64,000 nt of DNA, taken from contig CP145413.1 in NCBI GenBank assembly GCA_036867785.1, positions 682,001-746,000 on the forward strand, in the 5' to 3' direction. Source of the DNA: Plasmodiophora brassicae (lineage: Eukaryota > Endomyxa: Phytomyxea > Phytomyxea > Plasmodiophorida). Below the pieces are notes generated by a model that was given only the letters and a program-made list of their open reading frames with translations, was not told the DNA's origin and made no database searches. Shown one piece after another: positions 42,766 through 52,616 of this stretch; the stretch's first letter is position 1; the number at the start of each line of letters is the position of its first letter. The position numbers and the translations under genes are program-made.

Positions 42766-45456
42766 ATGGCCGAGCGCCAGGCGACTCCGACACCGAACGC
42801 GGATGACGACCCGTTGAATCACCTGACGATCGACGAGATCGACATCCGTCTAGCCGAAGCGGAGGCAAAGGTCGCAAGGCAGGAGAAGATCGACCGTCTT
42901 CGAATCCTGCAGCAGCAGCTGGCGCGCCCGCCCAGCTGTCCACCGATCCCGTCCGTGCCGATGGTCGCCGAGGCGCACACCCGAAGCGACGCAGGTCGGC
43001 TACCGCTGCCCAAGTTCGATGGAACGCCAGACTCGTTCACGTCCTGGATTCAGACCGCGGCCCTCTGGCTCCGCAACCGTGGATACGCGAACGTCATCGG
43101 GATCAACGAAGATGGCTCGCCGACCGCTACAACCGGTACGACGGACGACCCAGCTCTGGAGGCGGCCGCGCGCGAGATTCTACTCGTCCACATGCTGGAT
43201 CACAAGATCGCGTCTGCGTTGTCCTTGTTTCAAGCAGGATCGGCTGCCAAGTGCTGGCGCGTGCTGTTCCAGGCGTACAGCCCGTCGTCGCTGGCCTCGG
43301 TTGTGCGCGCCATCCGCGACCTCGTCACGATCCAGCACACGCCCGGCGAATCAGTCGCCACTTACGCGGCCAGAGTTCAAGCAGCAGCTCATCGCGTCCG
43401 CGCAACGGTACCGACCGAAATGCTGTCCCTTACTGACGCTCTGGTTGCCGTCCTCATTCTGGCCAATGCATCATCCGACCTGGACGCGGTCGTCGCCGGC
43501 CTGCACAACCGTGCACTGGACACGCTGCCCAGTGTCTCCGAGGTCGTTGCGTCACTGACGAGCGAAGAGATTCGCATCCGAGACGTGCGGGACCGACAAG
43601 AATCGTTCCAGACGGCCAACCGATCCAGCTGCAATACGTCGACACGTACCCGTGGACCTCGACGTAACGAGTCCTGCGTCTTTCATCCGGGATCGAAGCA
43701 TACGAATGGCGAATGCAGCCTGCAGCGGCACATCCGGCATCGAGACAACAACAACAACAACAACAGCAATACATCGTCACCAACGTCCCACGAGTATCCA
43801 TCGTCTGGCGCTCTCCCGACAGATCCGGCATCCGAGCCAACGCGTGCATTGTCGGCACGCCACTCCATCGACGCGAGCGCGAGCTCAATGGGACTATTGG
43901 ACTCGGCCTGTTCCACAACGATGACACCCCTGCGCCAGCATCTCAGCCGTTATCGACGCGTCTCTGGACCAGAAGTCGAACTAGCTGATTTGTCGCGAAC
44001 GACTACGTCCGGTCGGGGCGTGATGTCATTCGGCAAGGATGCCCAGGCGATGAGTATCGACTCACTGCACGTCCCACGACTTGGTCAAGCGCTTGTTTCA
44101 GTCGGACAACTCACCCGATCAGGCCACAAGATCGTATTCGACGGCGCCACCGCGACCATCTACTCGAAGGACAGCTGGACGGCACCCACCGGGCAGCCAG
44201 TGGCGATCAGCACCCGTGGACAAGACAACCTGTACCGGATCGCACTATCAGCTCCATCCACCAACAACACGCAACCGACTGTACCAGCCTGTTCCCTGAT
44301 CGTATCCGACATCGCCTGTCGCGCCGCAATGGTCACCGCTGCATCTCCCGATCTGTGGCACGCACGAACCGGCCATCTCGGCTATGGCAATCTGAACATC
44401 CTGCGGAACCGCTGTCGTGGCATGAAATTCGACGGCCCCATTCCCAAGCGTTCGGACCGGTGCCCATGCGAAGCCTGCCTCCTCGTCAAAGGTAAGCGTT
44501 CCTCATTTCCTCCGAGTAAGTCGCGGGCACTTCGTGTCGGCGATCTCGTGCACAGCGACTTATCCGGTCGGTGGCCCGTTGTCGGCATTGGCGGCTTCGA
44601 GTACTACCAGACGATGCTGGACGACTCCACGCGCTACCTGACGGTCTACCTGCTTCGCCGCAAATCGGACGCCCTCGATGTCATTAAGAACTACGACGCG
44701 CGCCTTCGCAATCAGGAAGTGCGAGGTATCGGGGACTTCCAGACCGACGGTGGCGGCGAGTTCAACTCGAAGGCATGCGTCCTGTTCTACAGCACGTCCG
44801 GCATCCTGCACCGCAAGTCAGTCCCGTACACACCGGAACAGAACGGCCGCGCCGAGAGCGTCAATTACACGCTCTGTTGCATCGAGCTATCGATCCGGTG
44901 TCATGCCCACATGCCCGACTCCACGTGGCCCTGGTCGCTGTCCTACTCTGCCGTCCTGTACAACATCCACCCGAGATCCGTCCTTCCCGGACGTCGCACA
45001 TCGTTCGAGGCAGCTCGTCGCGCCCGACCTGACGTCTCGGCCCTTCGTGTCTACGGTTGCGATGCCTATGCCATGCGACCACATCCCCCCACGAAGAAGC
45101 CGAGCAAGTTGGAGCCTCGTCGTGTTCGCGCTGTGTTCATCGGTTTCACGCCCGGCATGAAGGCGTGGCGGTTCTACGACGTGGACCGCGAAGACACGTT
45201 CGAGAGAACGACTGCCGAATTCCTGGAGAACTCGTTCACATTCGGTTTTGGAAGATCGGCCTCGGCCAGTTCATCATCAGCGCCACCATCCAGTCCCGAG
45301 TCGAGCCCTGCGCCGAACGTTGACACGATCGTCCCGACGCCCATCTCTTCCGACGCCATCATGGCACCTCTACCATCGACGTTAGCATCCTCTATCGCAA
45401 CAGCCCCTCCCGAGCAGGCATGTGCTGCTGCTGGTTGTACTGGACATGTTGTTTGA
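42766..45456 (+). CDS. Copia Gag-protease-integrase polyprotein
   Basis: 896-residue open frame. Order: gag (LPKFDGTPDSFTSWIQTAALWL...), a Cys/His motif CVFHPGSKHTNGEC in place of a standard CCHC knuckle, retropepsin (LLDSACSTTMT), GAG-pre-integrase (LWHARTGHLGYGNL), integrase core (HSDLSGRWPV, FQTDGGGEFNS, TPEQNGRAES), and a conserved post-core segment (YGCDAYAMRPH, FIGFTPGMKAWRFYD). It ends in a Ser/Pro-rich linker and runs into the inverted LTR piece, which supplies the last residues and stop. RT and RNase H are absent from this strand, so the element is not autonomous. Confidence 0.85.
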   Translation: MAERQATPTPNADDDPLNHLTIDEIDIRLAEAEAKVARQEKIDRLRILQQQLARPPSCPPIPSVPMVAEAHTRSDAGRLPLPKFDGTPDSFTSWIQTAALWLRNRGYANVIGINEDGSPTATTGTTDDPALEAAAREILLVHMLDHKIASALSLFQAGSAAKCWRVLFQAYSPSSLASVVRAIRDLVTIQHTPGESVATYAARVQAAAHRVRATVPTEMLSLTDALVAVLILANASSDLDAVVAGLHNRALDTLPSVSEVVASLTSEEIRIRDVRDRQESFQTANRSSCNTSTRTRGPRRNESCVFHPGSKHTNGECSLQRHIRHRDNNNNNNSNTSSPTSHEYPSSGALPTDPASEPTRALSARHSIDASASSMGLLDSACSTTMTPLRQHLSRYRRVSGPEVELADLSRTTTSGRGVMSFGKDAQAMSIDSLHVPRLGQALVSVGQLTRSGHKIVFDGATATIYSKDSWTAPTGQPVAISTRGQDNLYRIALSAPSTNNTQPTVPACSLIVSDIACRAAMVTAASPDLWHARTGHLGYGNLNILRNRCRGMKFDGPIPKRSDRCPCEACLLVKGKRSSFPPSKSRALRVGDLVHSDLSGRWPVVGIGGFEYYQTMLDDSTRYLTVYLLRRKSDALDVIKNYDARLRNQEVRGIGDFQTDGGGEFNSKACVLFYSTSGILHRKSVPYTPEQNGRAESVNYTLCCIELSIRCHAHMPDSTWPWSLSYSAVLYNIHPRSVLPGRRTSFEAARRARPDVSALRVYGCDAYAMRPHPPTKKPSKLEPRRVRAVFIGFTPGMKAWRFYDVDREDTFERTTAEFLENSFTFGFGRSASASSSSAPPSSPESSPAPNVDTIVPTPISSDAIMAPLPSTLASSIATAPPEQACAAAGCTGHVV

Positions 45457-45469
45457 CACGCCCCCTCCA

Positions 45470-45650
45470 GCAGCACACGCCTTGGTACCGGTGTCGATGA
45501 TGCCGGCCAGGATCAGGTTCGCGTGATAAGAAGTGCTGAGGGCGGGCTTCGTCAGGTAGTCGGCCGCCATCTCGGCGGACGGGCACTTGTGGACCATAAT
45601 CAGACCGGCCTCGACGGCCTCTCTGGTGTAGTGGAACTGGACCTCGATAT
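45470..45650 (-). pseudogene. Inverted C-terminal piece of copia RNase H
   Basis: The minus strand encodes DIEVQFHYTREAVEAG and HKCPSAEMAADYLTKPAL, the characteristic end of Ty1/copia RNase H, followed by the polypurine tract and LTR start. Its upstream end abuts element B sequence at about 45655. Confidence 0.8.
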
Positions 45651-46802
45651 CCTTCGTTCGATCTGCGCCGTATGCTTCTTGATCTCCGAGTTCCGGTCGA
45701 AGATGAACGTCAGATTGCGATGATCGCAGTAGAGCAGGAACTCCCGGGATGTCTGCAGTAGGAAATCACCGCGCTGCGTAGCGTTGATGATCGCGGCTGC
45801 CTCCTTCTCGATCGTAGGCCATCTGATCTCTGCACCTGAGAAGCGCTTGCCGTAGAACGCGAGAGGTTCATGTCGTTGTTCACATACAGGCAGGTTGACG
45901 TCATCCATCGGGATCTGCGTAACCACCGCCGACCATGCTGCATCACTGGCGTCCGTGAACGGACAGGTCTGATAATCCTCCTTCGGAAACGCCAGCTGAA
46001 CGTGTTGAATCAAAGCGAAGCGCACGTCCTCGAATGACTTGCTGTGCTGATCGGACCAGCCCAGTGCGTCCAGCGAGACACATGATGGCGATGATGATCG
46101 AATGCGCTTGAGCTCCTCGTTGGCAATGTCAAGCAGCTCTTGCAGCGGTCGTACTATACTTGCGTAGCCGGGTACGTGGGTACGCATCCAGTTGGCCGCC
46201 CACAGAAACTGCTGCAGGTCCGTAGCGGTCTTCGGGCGTGGCATGCTGGTCAGCGCCTCGATGCGTTCTGGATCATGCCGAACTCCTTCTCGCGAGTATA
46301 TCCTGCCGCACCACTTCAACTCGCGAGCGAACAACGTGCACTTGTTCGGGTTCAGCTTCAGGTTGCGCTCGCGACACCGCTCCAACACTCGTGTCAGTTG
46401 ATGAAGAAGGTCTTCCTCCGACCTCGCGAATCCGAGTATGTCGTCAATCCAGATGAGCAAATTCTCCTTCATGTCGTCGAAGATAGCAGCCATTCGGGCG
46501 TGGAACTGAACCGCCGAATTCATACCCCCTTGAATGCTCCTCGTAGGCGTGAATACAGCGTCGTCCGTCATGAAGCTGAAGATTTCCTGACACTCCTTAG
46601 CCAAAGGCATCAACCAGAAGCCCTTGAAAGCATCAATCGTGAAGAAACATGTCATGCCGGAGAGCTTGCGCGTAACAGCCTCAACATTCGGCATCGGCCA
46701 TGCTGTGGGAACACACCGTGCGTTCACTTTACGAAGATCGACACATAGACGATAGCCATCGCCTTTCGGTTTCTTGACGACTAGGACTGGACTTGCCCAT
46801 CG

Positions 46803-46997
46803 TGTCGAGGACCATGTCCTACCACCGGCACACGATGACATTGTGTGGGTGCGCGACTGTGTCACGTCCACAACAGAGGCTCCGCCACCGTCGCCGTTGC
46901 CGGTAACGGCTTTGGCAAGCCCTGTTACACTGCGTTACGTCGCCATCGTCTCGCGCCGATGTCGGTGGAATAAATCACTTCGTTATTGTCTTCCTCA
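46803..46997 (+). repeat. Solo copia LTR inside the RT gene of element B
   Basis: 195 bp, TGTCGAGG...CTTCCTCA. It is flanked by the 5-base TSD CATCG (46798-46802 and 46998-47002). Removing it with one TSD copy restores the conserved RT motif beginning MNSRW. A sister copy is at 50065-50260. Solo LTRs arise by recombination between the two LTRs of a full element. Confidence 0.9.
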
Positions 46998-48268
46998 CAT
47001 CGCGAGTTCATGTTCATGTAGACAAGACCGTTCTCCTTCAGCATACTGATCATGTCGTCTAGGAACTCCTTCTGCTTAGGATTGTAGAACCGAGGCTTGC
47101 ATCGGTACGGAGTAGCGTCCTGCTTGAGTTGTGTTACCATCGGTTCGACATCGACAGGCTTGTCTTGACCCAGACGCGTGCGGAATTCGTTCAGATGTCG
47201 TCGCAAGATCAATCGTAGCTTAGCAACTCCTTGACGAGACATGCCATTGAGACGCGCTTGGTGTACCATCCGGTTACAAGAAGCTTCGATCTCGTGAGCA
47301 TTGATCGGTCCCAAGTCAACTTCACTTGACGATGGTTCCATAGAGTCCGACTCTGGTACTGGGTAGTGATCTCCTCGCAACGTTGCCATTCTCGCGGCAA
47401 TTCGCCTCACGGTCTCGATACAATCGACATCGACTGCGGCATATCCTGAGAGCGTATCCATCTCGGTGCATCCTGACGCGATGATGTTCTCGAGTTGCTG
47501 ACGCGGATTGATGCCGAGAGTCGTTAGCAGATTGTCACCGAACAGGATCACAGGAATCTCGTCGCAAACGTAGAAGGTCACATGATACAGCGCCAAATTG
47601 CCAACTTCGGTCTCCAGGATCGTGATTGGAACTTGCACCGTGCGCGTTATGGTTCCGATAACTTTGCCTTCTGCTGAGGTGACGTCTCGTTGCTGAACGT
47701 CACGGAACGTGGCTTCTTTCAACTGGACGGCGATATGGCCAGGCATGATGTTGCCTCCGCGGCAGCCGGAATCCAACTCGTACGGAACACGTATGCCTTC
47801 CAGCACTACGCGTTGTAGATCATCGACGGTATCATTCGCGATTTTGGCCTCAATGTCTTGGGTCGTCAGGCCATGACTCGCTGGAAGCTTCTTGATCTGC
47901 GATTCGATCCATCCTTCCAGGTCGTCATCTGTCAGCAGGTCGACATTGTTCAGGAACAGGTGATTCAACGCGATGCAGGTCAGTTGCGGCGTGGTAAAGC
48001 AGAATCGTATCGCTTGAGGCTTGATCCTCGCGGCTTCCGGACGGTTACCCTCACGGTCGATCACCACTGCACAATATCGATCGTACTGCACTTTCAACTT
48101 CAAGATGGATGTGGAGTCCAACTTCGCGACCCGTGGCAGGATGCTGACATCCGCGTCCTTGACACCAATATGCTCGTCCGTGCTGGACGTCGTCTCCGAT
48201 GCCATGGCGCAGCGTCTCGACGTGGTGCGGGACGAAGTCAGACGTGTGGGATCAGACAGAGTGCGCAC

Positions 48269-48458
48269 TGTAGTCAGTCTCGAGCCAATATCCCCAATCA
48301 CTTTATCATCCATCCCATCCACGGCGTCGGCCATGCCATCACAGTGGAGCTAAATCCGTGCAGGCCCCCTTTTCCTCAGGACAGCAGGACCCTTCTCCTC
48401 AGGACAGCAGCATCTTGAGGTCGGGCACGAGACGCTAAATATAGAGCCCCGCTCTACA
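48269..48458 (-). repeat. 5' LTR of element B
   Basis: 190 bp copy of the LTR at 34045-34233; an extra C and a G/C change near 48290 separate the two. On its + strand right side is the TSD CGCT, followed by the resumed unknown gene. Confidence 0.9.
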
Positions 48459-48811
48459 CGCTAGGATCGCCGAACCGCCGCCTGGGGACATCATCCAGCT
48501 GTTCCGACATTCGCCAGCGGATGGTGATGCTGTGGTTGCTTCGTTGCGGGAGGACAATTCCCAAACATTAGCTGCCCTGGCTGACCTAGGTGAGCAAGTC
48601 ATTGAGGTCCAGGAGCGAGTCGTTGAGGGCCAGGACCTACTGGGAGAATGTCTTCATCGCATCGAAGGCATGCATCGCTGCATCAAGCGATATCGAAAAT
48701 CAGCCATCGCGTTGCGGAACGCCCTTCATCCCGATGAAACTGTATCTTCGAGGAATCTTTTTGAGGGCATCCCGGACGTGCTAGATGAGGATCACCAATG
48801 AAATGCTCAAT

Positions 48812-49897
48812 TTATTCGAAGCCTAGCTCCGCCAGTGCCTCTCGCCGGTATCCAGCAGCGCCGGCGTCGAATAGTCCTGATGGAAGGTAGCCACAGTTCC
48901 TGAACAACGCGCGCAACGAGCATTCGCGGTTGGTGTCCAGAACTCTAGATATGACCTTCGGGAGATCTTTCGCCTGGATCTCGCCCTCCTGGTAATGTCG
49001 ACGCAGTGCCTTCTTTACCATCCCAAAGAAGAATTCAATAGGATTGTAGAAAGGGCAATACGCCGGCAAGAAGATTGGGATAATTTCAAGGGATCGCAGA
49101 TAGGCGACGATGTCGGGGTGGCAATGAATTCTCGCACCGTCCATGATCCAAACTGAACGTCGACCTGGATGTTTTTGAACACGGCCGGAAAGAGCATATT
49201 CACGACAGCACTTTACGAATTCAGCACGATTGAAGTTGCCCTCGATCATGAAGGAGCTTTCCAGGCCATCACAGCCTATGAAACAGAGCAAAGAAACGCC
49301 CTTCATGCGGCCGTATTCGCCTCGATAATACAGTTTTTCACCCTATAGGCTGCCGTTAAACAGGCCGAGAAAGCGTATGACACTACAAATACACAACCTG
49401 AATTGCCCAGCCCTTCTTGCGACGCATGCCTCGATTGTCCATCTTACACTCGTCGAGGAACGCAAGAGTCGCGTTGGTCCAGTCGATTTCATTTCACGGG
49501 CGAATCGAAGCACATCGGCCTCCCGGATATGCATAGCCCGCCGCTCGATAAACTGAAAGGCCATTTAGACAGTTGAACCGTAGAATAAGGCCATCACGTA
49601 CCTTGTGCGTCAGATTATATTCTCTCATTATTCTCCATACTGAGCTTGCGCTGATAGTCGCGTTCCATTGGACGTTGAACGACCTCTGAACCTCATCGAG
49701 GCCGTCATTAAGGGGATCCAGAACCAGTACCGGGACGTAAGTGCCAGGCGTACGCCGGTCGTACGGGCCTCAATCGCTTGCCTCAATCGCTTCGCAAGAT
49801 AACGTTGTCCGTCGGCGCAATCTGCGTCGACGTCGTCCTGAGCCAGATCCAACACCCTGCGCGTCATCGTCGAACCCGCCTCAGCAAATTGCGCCAT
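48812..49897 (-). pseudogene. Tc1/mariner-type DDE transposase remnant with introns
   Basis: Minus strand. An upstream exon encodes a helix-turn-helix-like stretch (SASSVWRIMREYNLT near 49640). A middle exon carries FLDECK (first catalytic Asp) and RRKKGWAIQ up to 49398. A 55 bp intron (49343-49397) follows, and the last exon (49342-48812) has GEKLYYRGEYGR, SVWIMDGARIH (second Asp), LPAYCPFYNPIEFFFGMVK (catalytic Glu in NPIE) and a short tail. A single-base frameshift near 49490 breaks the middle exon. It is convergent with the split unknown gene, 10 bp apart at the stops, so the two could belong to one DNA element. Confidence 0.7.
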
Positions 49898-50064
49898 TCA
49901 TGTCACCTCAAGCTACGCCACGATCCGTCTCGTGCCGCGTCAACGAGCCAAGGCATATGAGCACGTGCAAGGCGGTGTTGTTCATGATTCAGAGTCAAAG
50001 GTCCAGCCGGGACACATCCGTTCGACCGTCTTCCGCATGCAACCGCGTGCCGTTGGAGGGGGCG

Positions 50065-50260
50065 TGTCGAGGATCATGTCGTACCACCGGCACACGGTGA
50101 CACCGTGACAGTGCGCGACTGCGTAACGTCCTCGGCAGAGGCTCCGCCACTGACGCCGTTGTCGGTAACGGCTTGGCAAGCCCCTGTTACACAGCGTTAC
50201 ATCGCCACCGTCTCGCGCCGATGTCGGTCGGAATAAATCACTTCATTATTGTCCTTCTCA
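50065..50260 (+). repeat. Copia LTR, 3' end of a lost element
   Basis: 196 bp, TGTCGAGGATC...CCTTCTCA, clearly homologous to the solo LTR at 46803-46997. The preceding purine tract (gttggagggggcg) suggests it is the 3' LTR of a + strand element whose body is missing. No TSD is evident (gggcg on the left, gccgc on the right). Confidence 0.75.
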
Positions 50261-50853
50261 GCCGCCGATATGGGTGCCAAGCACGAAAGAGGCGGAAGCG
50301 GTGGCGGAACATTGGCGGTAGCTGCGGTCGCCGGCGCAGGCGGTGCGGCGGAATTCACTGGTCGACCAGCTGCAGACACAGGCGGCACTAGTTCCGGACC
50401 GTCGACCAGAGAAGCAGCCACCGGCACTAATGGCTGGTCAGTAGCAGGCGCAGGCTGCACTAGTTCCGGAACGTCGACGGCGACCAGAGAAGCACCCACC
50501 GGTGGTAACGGCTGGGCAGTAACGGGAGACGACGAGACGAGGAAGTGATCAATGTCCGAAGGCGGTGCGTTCGGAAGCGGTCCGGGTTCGACGGGCAACC
50601 CGTCGGCGCAGCATAATAACGCGGCCGTGTCAGGAGAGCTGTAGACCGGACCGCCAACTAGGCCACGAGAGCAAAACATCTCACCGACGGGAGTTCGAGC
50701 CTCCTCGAAGTCCGCCGTGGACGGAGAGTTTTGGGGAGGATGGTAGATAGTACGGACGCGCCAGGCACGAGAGCAGGTCTGCGAGTCGTCTACACGGGTA
50801 GGCGGCGGACATCGCTCGATCGTCGGGGGGTACGAGCTTCCCCGGTGAGATGT

Positions 50854-50927
50854 TTTGTAGACCGGACCGCCAACTAGGCCATGAGAGCAGCTGCTCTCAT
50901 GGCTTAGTTGGCGGTCCGGTCTACAAA
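50854..50927. repeat. Perfectly abutting 37-base inverted repeat
   Basis: Arms 50854-50890 and 50891-50927 have no spacer and one mismatch. A third, direct copy of most of the arm is at 50641-50674. It could extrude as a cruciform. It interrupts the protease region of element A. Confidence 0.92.
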
Positions 50928-51109
50928 TTATACGGTGACTCGGAGCGTCAATAACGTTGAGGACAATTGTGTCGTGGAAGGCCCCGTTGACGGAACACGG
51001 CAATGGCGACGTCTCCAATGTGATCGGTGGCAGGTGACGGCCGTCAACAACCTTGACGGGAATCGGTTGTGCTTTGGAGCGGAGCGGCAGGCCATAGCGG
51101 CGGGCGAAA

Positions 51110-51253
51110 CCGGCGTCGACGAAGGAAGATGTCGCTCCACAGTCCAAAAGGGCCGTCGTCGCCCACGGGCGATCGCCCGTGCCGGCGTCGACGAAGGAAG
51201 ATGTCGCTCCACAGTCCAAAAGGGCCGTCGTCGCCCACGGGCGATCGCCCGTG
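51110..51253 (-). repeat. 72-base tandem duplication covering the protease active site
   Basis: 51110-51181 and 51182-51253 match, encoding the 24-residue block with LLDCGATSSFVDAG twice in frame on the minus strand. Confidence 0.92.
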
Positions 51254-51990
51254 GATTGGAACGGAACGAGTAAATGATGAGACGAAACAAAGAGCAGTGA
51301 CGAGGACAGTGTCGGGTTGCGAGGACGAAGAACATTCGTGTATCGAGAGAGGGTGAGCTGCCAACCCGGGAGCAGGCACCCTTGACCATTTCCCGGCGGA
51401 CGATGTGGGCATGTTGCGACCATATGTCCGGGCTGCAGGCAATACATGCACAATCCTTGCCGTTTGCAGCGCTCGCGCTCCTCCGGCGTTAGCTTGGTCC
51501 GACTGGCCGGCGAGGCATCCGTAGCGAGGAGCGCGTGTGCCGGGGCATAGAGGGGGGCCAGGCGCGCTGCCTCTTTGACCATGGCGTCGAATGTCGGCGG
51601 ATTGAGCTTGAAAAGCTCGGTCGAAAGCTCTGGGACGAGCGACTTGCGGAATTTCGTCGCCAGGCGCTTTGACGGGAGAATGTACTCACCCTTCGAGGCC
51701 GACTGTACGGCGTTGTACAGGTACATGAACCGACGCAGATGAGCATCGAACGGTCCCGTTTGACGAAGAGCGTCGAACCGGGATTCTAGGGTCTCGACGT
51801 CCGGTTCTGGAAAATTAAACCGGAGCAGCGCGGCGAACGCTGCTGGGGAGGCGGTCGCATCCAGTTGACGAAAAACGAAACGCGCTTCGCCCTTCAGGCA
51901 GCTAGCCAGGAGCGCGCGAGCGCCCGCTGACAGGGGCTGGGTCGACGAGAGATCGACACGGGCAATGCTAGCGAATAGCGCCAGCCACTC

Positions 51991-52208
51991 GCTCGCCGGC
52001 AGGTCGTCGGAATTGCCGGAAAATTCGCTCAACGACACCTTAGTCGTCGTGACAACAGGATCGTTGCGATGTGACGACGGCTCAGCAGATGTTGCCGACG
52101 CTCGCCGGCAGGTCGTCGGAATTGCCGGAAAATTCGCTCAACGACACCTTAGTCGTCGTGACAACAGGATCGTTGCGATGTGACGACGGCTCAGCAGATG
52201 TTGCTGAG
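51991..52208 (-). repeat. 109-base tandem duplication in gag of element A
   Basis: 51991-52099 and 52100-52208 match by eye. The length is not a multiple of three, so gag is frameshifted. Confidence 0.88.
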
Positions 52209-52343
52209 GGATCGGTCATGGGCGTAGGCGGCGTAGAGTGTGGACTGGCGAGCGCGGTGGTAAAGATCTTCAGCTGCTCCTCAGCGCGAGCCCGCATTTC
52301 CGTGAAGAACGCATCCTGTTGGATCTGGAAGGCCCGTAAGGCA

Positions 52344-52559
52344 TGTAGTCCGGGGTCCTATATTTAGCTCCTCATCACCTACGTCAGCATCAGCATCCTC
52401 CAGATATTCACATGCGCCAGAGATTCATATGTCGAGATATGCGGGGATCGAGAGCACGCGATCACGTGCGCCGCTGATGGGAGAGCGGGGTACGGGATCG
52501 ATGGTGGATAAACGGCATTCGTCTATTGTGTCACCCGAGGCTTGACGGAAGACACTATA
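52344..52559 (+). repeat. 5' LTR of element C
   Basis: Begins TGTAGTCC and ends ACTATA, so the termini are TG...TA rather than TG...CA; the six terminal bases still form an imperfect inverted pair. Confidence 0.9.
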
Positions 52560-52616
52560 GTGGCCACTACGTGTCGTACGTTGACTCTCCGTGAACGACA
52601 CCGACGACGACACGAC

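Larger units (their letters stand above)
42536..45655 (+). mobile_element. Ty1/copia element, 3' end inverted and RT lost
   Basis: The 5' LTR (42536-42724) and a gag-protease-integrase frame read on +. At about 45417-45463 the start of the same LTR appears inverted, preceded on the minus strand by a purine tract (ggaggggg) and the C-terminal end of a copia RNase H (45650-45470: HKCPSAEMAADYLTKP). The 3' end of the element has thus been flipped and the RT domain deleted. It interrupts element B between KHTAQIER and LHLQGF of RNase H. Confidence 0.78.
40794..48334 (-). pseudogene. Gag-protease-RT-RNase H-integrase of element B, broken
   Basis: The minus-strand coding sequence occurs in blocks. 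48334-46998 holds gag and a retropepsin (ELDSGCRGGNIMP). 46797 to about 45655 holds RT with LCVDLRKVN, FFTIDAFKGFW and the active site WIDDILGFA, then RNase H (DASDAAW). 42535-40837 holds the RNase H end, integrase with the H2C2 finger (MCQQCLHCITT), MDYLYVEPV, TDGGSHFTAEV and NGTVERVNR, and a chromo-like domain (VSWSGFDLEEATWEP). Breaks include a solo LTR in RT, a copia element between RNase H halves, a frameshift near 42180 and a TAA at about 41847. The RT motif WIDD replaces the common YVDD/YLDD. Confidence 0.82.
34045..48458 (-). mobile_element. Ty3-type retrotransposon B with nested insertions
   Basis: Direct LTRs at 34045-34233 and 48269-48458 (189 and 190 bp, two differences seen: one indel and one substitution) and the 4-base TSD CGCT (34041-34044, 48459-48462) define the element. 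It reads on the minus strand: gag/protease, RT, RNase H, integrase and chromo-like domain, then a long 3' untranslated region. It is interrupted by a CACTA element, a copia element and a solo LTR. Without these it would be about 5.3 kb, similar to element C. Confidence 0.88.
33289..48801 (+). pseudogene. Unknown gene split by retrotransposon B
   Basis: Left part: an exon from the ATG at 33289 (or 33268) to about 33704, an intron ending TTCACCTAG near 33752, then an exon to 34044 (TRWTHNATKPDLYIYKYGNN..., WGHIYVSDPINW). The right part resumes at 48463 and ends at 48801. Removing element B together with one CGCT copy leaves an open frame across the junction, encoding PPPGDIIQLFRHSPADG and a helical stretch (LREDNSQTLAALADLGEQVIEVQERV). 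The product was therefore about 340 residues before the insertion. No known family is recognised. It may be a host gene or an accessory gene of a DNA transposon. Confidence 0.65.
33236..50064. other. Segment of foreign sequence inside chromovirus A
   Basis: Between A's RT (33235) and A's protease linker (from 50261 upwards) lies a segment holding an unknown gene split by element B, a mariner-like transposase remnant and a copia LTR end. No matching TSD was found for the segment as a whole, so its entry may have involved deletion. Nothing was recognised in 49900-50064 beyond a purine-rich tract directly before the copia LTR. Confidence 0.5.
50261..52343 (-). pseudogene. Gag and protease of chromovirus A, main part
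   Basis: The minus strand encodes a gag core (SEWLALFASIARV, LKGEARFVFRQLD, FDAHLRRFMYLYNAVQ), a CCHC knuckle (CMYCLQPGHMVATCP), the protease active site LLDCGATSSFVDAG, and a Pro/Ala-rich linker. The first residues of gag lie at 57887-57744 beyond element C, and the frame joins correctly across GGCA. Damage includes a 109-base tandem duplication (51991-52099 = 52100-52208) that shifts the gag frame, a 72-base in-frame duplication covering the protease active site, and a palindrome (50854-50927) after the protease flap. Confidence 0.82.

Noticed and set aside
46925-48334. Start of element B's coding frame inside its LTR
   Set aside because: The first residues are encoded by LTR sequence by chance; comparison with C places the gag start further in.
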